From positions 1 to 9,713 of the forward strand of contig JAEUJG010000178.1 of assembly GCA_016794765.1 (NCBI GenBank): DNA of 9,713 nt. Reading direction: 5' to 3'. The number at the start of each line of letters is the position of its first letter. The stretch's first letter is position 1. Shown here in pieces: positions 6,352 through 9,713 of this stretch. The stretch is from Spirochaetaceae bacterium (GTDB lineage: Bacteria > Spirochaetota > Spirochaetia > Treponematales > Rectinemataceae). Both the position numbers and the translations under genes were made by a program. The notes below the pieces were generated by a model that searched no databases, had not been told where the DNA came from, and saw only the letters and a program-made list of their open reading frames with translations.

Positions 6352-7608
6352 ATGCGACGATGTATCGCGACGTTCCTGATCCTGAGCCTCGGGCTCGCTG
6401 CGGCGGTCATGGCCGCGCCCGCGAAGCCGGCGACGATCACGATGTTCCAGCTCAAGGTGGAGATCAAGGACGCGCTTGACGCCTATGCGGCGAAGTACGG
6501 CGCGGCCAATCCCGGCGTGACCGTCAAGGTCGAGACGCTCGGCGGCGGCGCCGATTTCGCCGGCGCCCTCAAGGCCAAGATCCAGGCCGGCCAGATGCCC
6601 GACATCTTCGTCATCGAGGGCGCGGGCCAGTACAATGTCTTCAAGGACTACATCGCCGACCTCTCCGACCAGCCCTGGGTCAAGGACACCGACCTCGCCT
6701 TCAAGGCGAACGGCAAGGTCTACGGCTTCCCGGTCGCCATCGAGGGCTACGGTCTCGCCTACAACGCCGACATCCTCAAGAAGGCCGGCGTCGATCCCGC
6801 CTCCCTGACCACGCGGGCCGCCTACGAGACGGCCTTTGCGGCCATCGACGCGAAGAAGAAGGACCTCGGCCTCGACGCCGTCGTGTCCATGGCCGCCTCC
6901 GTCTCCGGCGGCATGTGGTGGGTCGCGGGCCAGCACAACCTCGCCGCCTACTGGGGCGGCGGCCTCAAGTTCGACGACACGAGCGTCATCCAGAAGGCGC
7001 TCAAGGGCCAGCTCGACGACGCGCGCTTCGCTCAGTACGCCAAGTACGTCCAGCTCCTCTTCAAGTACGCCGACAAGAACATCCTCCTCAACGGCAGCTA
7101 CGACAACCAGGTGTCCTCCTTCGCCCAGGGCAAGACCGCTTTCCTCCACCAGGGCAATTGGGTCGACCCCAACCTCAAGCAGCTCGGCGTCGCGTTCAAG
7201 ATCGGCTACGCTCCCCACGCCTTCCTCGACGTCGAGCAGAAGGGCCTCTACCTCTTCGCCCCGAGCTGGTACTGCGTCAACCCGAAGAGCCCCAACGCAG
7301 CCGCGGCCAAGGCCTTCCTCGCCGCCATGGCCGGGACCGCCGAGGGCCACGACTACATGGTCAACCAGGCCGGCATGATCCCCGCCTTCAAGTCCGTGAA
7401 GCTCCAGCCCAAGGGCCAGCTCAGCCAGGCCCTGATGGCGGCCAACGCCAAGGGCGGGAACTACGGCGTGTTCTTCGGCATGCTGCCCGACGGCGCCGGC
7501 CAGAACGTCTTCGGCCCGATCTACGATCTCTTCGCCCAGAATCCCGCGAAGATCGACCAGTTCATCTCGGACATGAAGAAGGCCGTCGCGGGCCTTCCCT
7601 CCATGTGA
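6352..7608 (+). CDS. CUT1-type ABC sugar transporter, periplasmic binding protein
   Basis: The product has 418 residues and a Sec signal peptide: RR at 2-3, a hydrophobic core (about 5-19), and a probable cut after VMA21. Cys4 is not in a lipobox, so a free periplasmic protein is expected. The mature protein is an extracellular solute-binding protein of the family-1 (MalE/UgpB) type: a strand TITMFQ, then AYAAKYGAANPGVTVKVETL, the typical KAKIQAGQMPDIFVIEGAG (74-92), and later GKVYGFPVAIEGYGLAYNADILKKAGV (121-147). Trp-rich stretches (GGMWWVAG 187-194, YWGGG 200-204, HQGNW, APSWYC) are plausible sugar-stacking sites. The codons are almost all C- or G-ending with strong preference (AAG, CTC, GCC), in keeping with high expression. 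It delivers sugar to the two permeases just downstream. By context the sugar is an alpha-glucoside, but the ligand is not proven. Confidence 0.9.
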   Translation: MRRCIATFLILSLGLAAAVMAAPAKPATITMFQLKVEIKDALDAYAAKYGAANPGVTVKVETLGGGADFAGALKAKIQAGQMPDIFVIEGAGQYNVFKDYIADLSDQPWVKDTDLAFKANGKVYGFPVAIEGYGLAYNADILKKAGVDPASLTTRAAYETAFAAIDAKKKDLGLDAVVSMAASVSGGMWWVAGQHNLAAYWGGGLKFDDTSVIQKALKGQLDDARFAQYAKYVQLLFKYADKNILLNGSYDNQVSSFAQGKTAFLHQGNWVDPNLKQLGVAFKIGYAPHAFLDVEQKGLYLFAPSWYCVNPKSPNAAAAKAFLAAMAGTAEGHDYMVNQAGMIPAFKSVKLQPKGQLSQALMAANAKGGNYGVFFGMLPDGAGQNVFGPIYDLFAQNPAKIDQFISDMKKAVAGLPSM

Positions 7609-7635
7609 CCAGGTAGCACCAAGCCCGTACGGGAA

Positions 7636-7679
7636 GCCGTCCTTCCGCCCGCGCCCTGGCGGGGCGCGGGCGGGACGGC
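7636..7679 (+). promoter_or_regulatory. Strong GC stem-loop between binding-protein and permease genes
   Basis: An inner perfect 12-bp stem (7645-7656 with 7662-7673) closes a 5-base loop TGGCG. After a 3-base bulge (CTT, 7642-7644) it is extended by 6 more pairs (GCCGTC 7636-7641 with GACGGC 7674-7679). No T run follows, so it is not a classical terminator. In binding-protein operons (malE-malF type) such hairpins stop 3' exonucleases and keep the binding-protein mRNA abundant relative to the permease mRNA. That role is inferred from position and strength. Confidence 0.65.
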
Positions 7680-7709
7680 GATGGGCGAGACGAAAACCGC
7701 CGGATCGGC

Positions 7710-7730
7710 GCGGGCGCGGCGCGCGCCCGC
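7710..7730 (+). promoter_or_regulatory. Second GC stem-loop upstream of the first permease gene
   Basis: GCGGGCGCG (7710-7718) pairs perfectly with CGCGCCCGC (7722-7730) around a 3-base loop. GCCGG (7699-7703) and CCGGC (7735-7739) could extend it across an internal loop. It ends about 20-30 bases before the permease start and may slow ribosome loading there, lowering permease yield. No T run follows. Confidence 0.5.
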
Positions 7731-7758
7731 CGGACCGGCACCCCATGAAGGTTGAGCA

Positions 7759-8646
7759 ATGCGTCGACAAAGCCTCGTAAAAGTCCTCTTCGTCCTACCC
7801 TGCGTGTTCGCGTTCACGATGGTCATCCTGGTGCCCTTCTTCTACGGACTCTTCTTTTCGATGACCAACTGGAACGGCGTCTCCGAAACGACCAAGTTCG
7901 TCGGCTTCCTGCACTTCGGGAAGGTCTTCACCCAGCCGGCCTTCATCCACGCCTTCCTCGCAAGCGCGGCCTACACCGCGATCAACGTGACCCTCGTCAA
8001 CGCCGCGGGTTTCGCCCTCGCCCTCGTCGTCACCGGGAACCTGCGCTTCAGGAATTTCTATCGCGCGGGATTTTTCGCCCCCTACCTCATCGGAGGGATC
8101 GTGCTGGGCTACATCTGGCAGTTCCTCTTCAATAGCGCGATCCCGGCCCTCGGCAAGGCTTTATCGATCGAAGCCCTGCAGGTTTCCTTCCTAAGCCGCG
8201 CCGATTCCGTCATCTGGGCCATGTCCTTCGTCAACACTTGGCAGTACGCCGGCTACATCATGCTGATCTTCATCGCCGCGATCCAGGCGATCCCCGCCTC
8301 GCTCATGGAGGCGGCCAAGGTCGACGGGGCGGGCTATTTCAGGCGCGTCTTCCACATCCTCATGCCGATGATGGCCAACGCCTTCACCATCTCGCTCTTC
8401 CTGACCCTTACGACCTCGTTCAAGCAGTTCGACATGAATTTCACCCTCACCAACGGAGGCCCGGCAACGCGCTTCCTGGACCAGCCGGTCATGGCCAGCC
8501 AGCTGCTCGCGATGGACATCTTCAACACCGCCAAGGCGAACCGCATGGCCGAGGCCCAGGCCAAGGCCGTCGTCCTCTTCGTCGCCCTCGTCGCGGTCTC
8601 GCTCGCGCAGGTATCCATCAACAAGAAGAAGGAGGTGGAGCAATGA
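7759..8646 (+). CDS. CUT1-type ABC sugar transporter permease (MalF/UgpA-like)
   Basis: This is a 295-residue inner-membrane permease with about six hydrophobic segments. The first is at about 9-33, and others lie near 66-92, 105-126, 152-178, 203-220 and 269-285. The EAA loop that docks the ATPase is present: MEAAKVDGAGYFRRVFHILMP (183-203) with the conserved EAA and downstream Gly and Pro. The FTLTNGGP (228-235) motif is typical of this permease class. It has no long MalF-like periplasmic insert, as is usual for the UgpA/MsmF subgroup. The ATG at 7759 follows a modest AAGG (7748-7751). It pairs with the next gene product as a heterodimer, and the two genes overlap by 4 bases. The ATP-hydrolysing subunit is not between these genes. 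Confidence 0.92.
   Translation: MRRQSLVKVLFVLPCVFAFTMVILVPFFYGLFFSMTNWNGVSETTKFVGFLHFGKVFTQPAFIHAFLASAAYTAINVTLVNAAGFALALVVTGNLRFRNFYRAGFFAPYLIGGIVLGYIWQFLFNSAIPALGKALSIEALQVSFLSRADSVIWAMSFVNTWQYAGYIMLIFIAAIQAIPASLMEAAKVDGAGYFRRVFHILMPMMANAFTISLFLTLTTSFKQFDMNFTLTNGGPATRFLDQPVMASQLLAMDIFNTAKANRMAEAQAKAVVLFVALVAVSLAQVSINKKKEVEQ
8629..8636 (+). promoter_or_regulatory. Near-perfect ribosome site for the second permease
   Basis: AAGGAGGT lies inside the last codons of the first permease gene, 6 bases before the ATG at 8643. It sets the start of the second permease and, with the ATGA overlap (8643-8646), points to coupled translation and about equal amounts of the two subunits. Confidence 0.75.
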
Positions 8647-9503
8647 CCCGCGTCCATCGAGGCGCCCGCGTCCTGGCTGAACTCGCCGTGGTCGCCCTCT
8701 TCGCCCTCTTCATGATTCCATTCGCCATGGTCGTCCTCAATTCGGCCAAGACGGCGCAGGGCATCATCTTTGATCCCCTTTCCTGGCCGACCGACTGGGG
8801 CCGGCTCCCCAGGAATATCGGGCTCATCTTCAGCAACTCCACGGTCCGCTACGCGGGCGCCTTCCTCGACAGCGCGCTCATCACCTTCTTCTCCCTCGTG
8901 GTCATCGTCCTCTTCTCGTCGATGTGCGCTTGGGCTCTCGTCCGCACGCGCAAGGCCTGGGCGACGATACTGTTCTTCGTCTTCGTCGCGGCCATGGTGA
9001 TACCCTTCCAGGTCCTCATGTTCCCCTTGGTGCGCTGGATGCGGATCCTGGGGGACTTCCTCCACGTGCGGCTCCTGCAATCCATCCCGGGCATGGTTTT
9101 CGCGTATCTCGGCTTCGGATGCCCGCTTTCCATTTTCATCTTCCACGGCTTCATCAAGAACATACCCTACGAGCTCGAGGAGTCGGCGACGATCGACGGT
9201 TGCGGCCAGGCGCGGACCTTCTTCGAGATCGTGTTCCCGCTTCTCCAGCCGATCATCATCACCGTGCTCATCCTCAACGGCATCTGGATCTGGAACGACT
9301 ACCTGCTCCCCCTCCTGATGCTAGGCTCGAGCGGCGCGGTGCAGACGATTCCGATCGCGGTGACGGCCTTCGCCGGCGCCTACCTGAAGCAGTGGGACCT
9401 CATCCTCACCTCGACCTTGATAGCGATGCTCCCGGTCATCGTCCTCTACCTCTTCGCGCAGCGATACATCATCAGGGGCATGATCGAAGGAGCGATAAAA
9501 TAA
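8643..9503 (+). CDS. CUT1-type ABC sugar transporter permease (MalG/UgpE-like)
   Basis: This 286-residue protein is the second permease subunit. Hydrophobic segments lie at about 11-33, 74-100, 107-129, 150-170, 197-219 and 255-273, as in MalG-type proteins. The EAA loop for the ATPase is EESATIDGCGQARTFFEIVFP (179-199), a variant with ESA in place of EAA but with the conserved Asp-Gly and C-terminal Pro. WIWNDYLLPLLML (215-227) is a strong family signature. The start is the ATG in the ATGA overlap with the previous gene; a longer open frame upstream merely runs through the first permease in another frame. The open frame ends in GMIEGAIK, typical of this family. It should form the channel with the first permease and take sugar from the binding protein. 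Confidence 0.93.
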   Translation: MTRVHRGARVLAELAVVALFALFMIPFAMVVLNSAKTAQGIIFDPLSWPTDWGRLPRNIGLIFSNSTVRYAGAFLDSALITFFSLVVIVLFSSMCAWALVRTRKAWATILFFVFVAAMVIPFQVLMFPLVRWMRILGDFLHVRLLQSIPGMVFAYLGFGCPLSIFIFHGFIKNIPYELEESATIDGCGQARTFFEIVFPLLQPIIITVLILNGIWIWNDYLLPLLMLGSSGAVQTIPIAVTAFAGAYLKQWDLILTSTLIAMLPVIVLYLFAQRYIIRGMIEGAIK

Positions 9504-9546
9504 GGCCCCGCGTCGCGGAGCCGGATACGGATAGCGGAGGTTCATC

Positions 9547-9713
9547 GTGAAGATCGCATTGGTCGGAGCGGGCAGCGCGCAGTTCGGCTGCGGCACGCTC
9601 GGCGACATTTTCTCCAGCAAGGTCCTTGCGGGTTGCGAGATCGCCCTGCACGACATCAATCCGGAAACCCTCGGCGAGACCCTGAAGATCGCCCGGGAGT
9701 TTGCGGCCGCCCA
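9547..9713 (+). CDS. GH4 family NAD-dependent alpha-glycosidase, 3'-truncated
   Basis: Only the first 55 residues are in the window. The GTG start at 9547 follows GGAGGT (9536-9541) by 5 bases. The N-terminus KIALVGAGSAQFGCGTLGDI has the Rossmann nucleotide-binding loop (GAGSAQF, residues 7-13), and EIALHDINPE places Asp36 where the NAD ribose is held. This pattern is typical of the alpha-glucosidase/alpha-galactosidase/galacturonidase branch of GH4. These enzymes oxidise C3 of the sugar with bound NAD+ and use Mn2+ to eliminate the glycosidic group. Gap to the second permease is 43 bases, so it is probably part of the operon. The exact substrate (alpha-glucoside, alpha-galactoside or other) and the metal-ligand residues are beyond the window edge. 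Confidence 0.85.
   Translation, partial: MKIALVGAGSAQFGCGTLGDIFSSKVLAGCEIALHDINPETLGETLKIAREFAAA

Noticed and set aside
3249..6467. A 1072-codon open frame on the minus strand across lacI and the GH13 gene
   Set aside because: It is antisense to two unmistakable genes. It is a mirror effect of GC-rich codon use, has low-complexity composition, and shows no recognisable domain. The 520-codon minus frame at 6208-7770 is rejected for the same reason.
7745..7761. An upstream ATG at 7745 as the permease start
   Set aside because: It is in a different frame from the permease and lacks its own ribosome site. The ATG at 7759 opens the correct frame.
1..9713. A novel defence, CRISPR, phage or mobile system
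   Set aside because: I saw no direct-repeat array, transposase, integrase, terminal repeats or toxin-antitoxin pair. The STAND ATPase could recall defence STAND proteins, but the cyclase-tail sequence just before it fits the signalling family better.

Overview
The window is GC-rich and fully coding on the + strand. No gap between genes exceeds about 150 bases. Two things suggest a Gram-negative bacterium: the secreted proteins have plain Sec signal peptides without a lipobox, and there is a fused cyclase/STAND-ATPase/TPR type protein. A GC-rich spirochaete or similar saprophyte would fit, but the sequence does not settle the taxonomy.

Region 1 (2-3471) holds three closely spaced genes. The first is the C-terminal 866 residues of a large signalling protein: the tail of what looks like a class III adenylate/guanylate cyclase domain, then an NB-ARC/STAND ATPase and a TPR-like helical region. 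The second is a secreted protein of about 211 residues that I do not recognise. The third is a 64-residue protein that I also do not recognise. Gaps of 27 and 11 bases and strong Shine-Dalgarno sites suggest one transcript.

Region 2 (3472-9713) is a sugar-utilisation operon: LacI-family repressor, GH13 alpha-glucosidase (oligo-1,6-glucosidase-like), periplasmic sugar-binding protein, two CUT1-type ABC permeases, and the start of a GH4 NAD-dependent glycosidase that runs off the window. No transport ATPase lies between these genes. A well-formed promoter (3506-3534) precedes lacI. Immediately after its predicted start of transcription is a 30-bp dyad with a LacI-type CG centre. A second copy of the 18-bp core (17 of 18 bases identical) lies inside the first codons of the GH13 gene. 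The likely logic is that an alpha-glucoside is bound in the periplasm and imported by the two permeases with an ATPase encoded elsewhere. The sugar is then cleaved in the cytoplasm by GH13 and GH4 enzymes, and the repressor, which controls its own operon, releases two operators when sugar is present. Two strong GC-rich hairpins between the binding-protein gene and the permease genes probably set their relative expression.

I see no tRNA or rRNA gene, CRISPR array, insertion sequence or phage gene. The operon is of a known general type. The most notable points are the operator pair with its intragenic member, the dyad overlapping the lacI leader, the hairpin pair, and the unknown secreted and small proteins behind the cyclase/ATPase gene.
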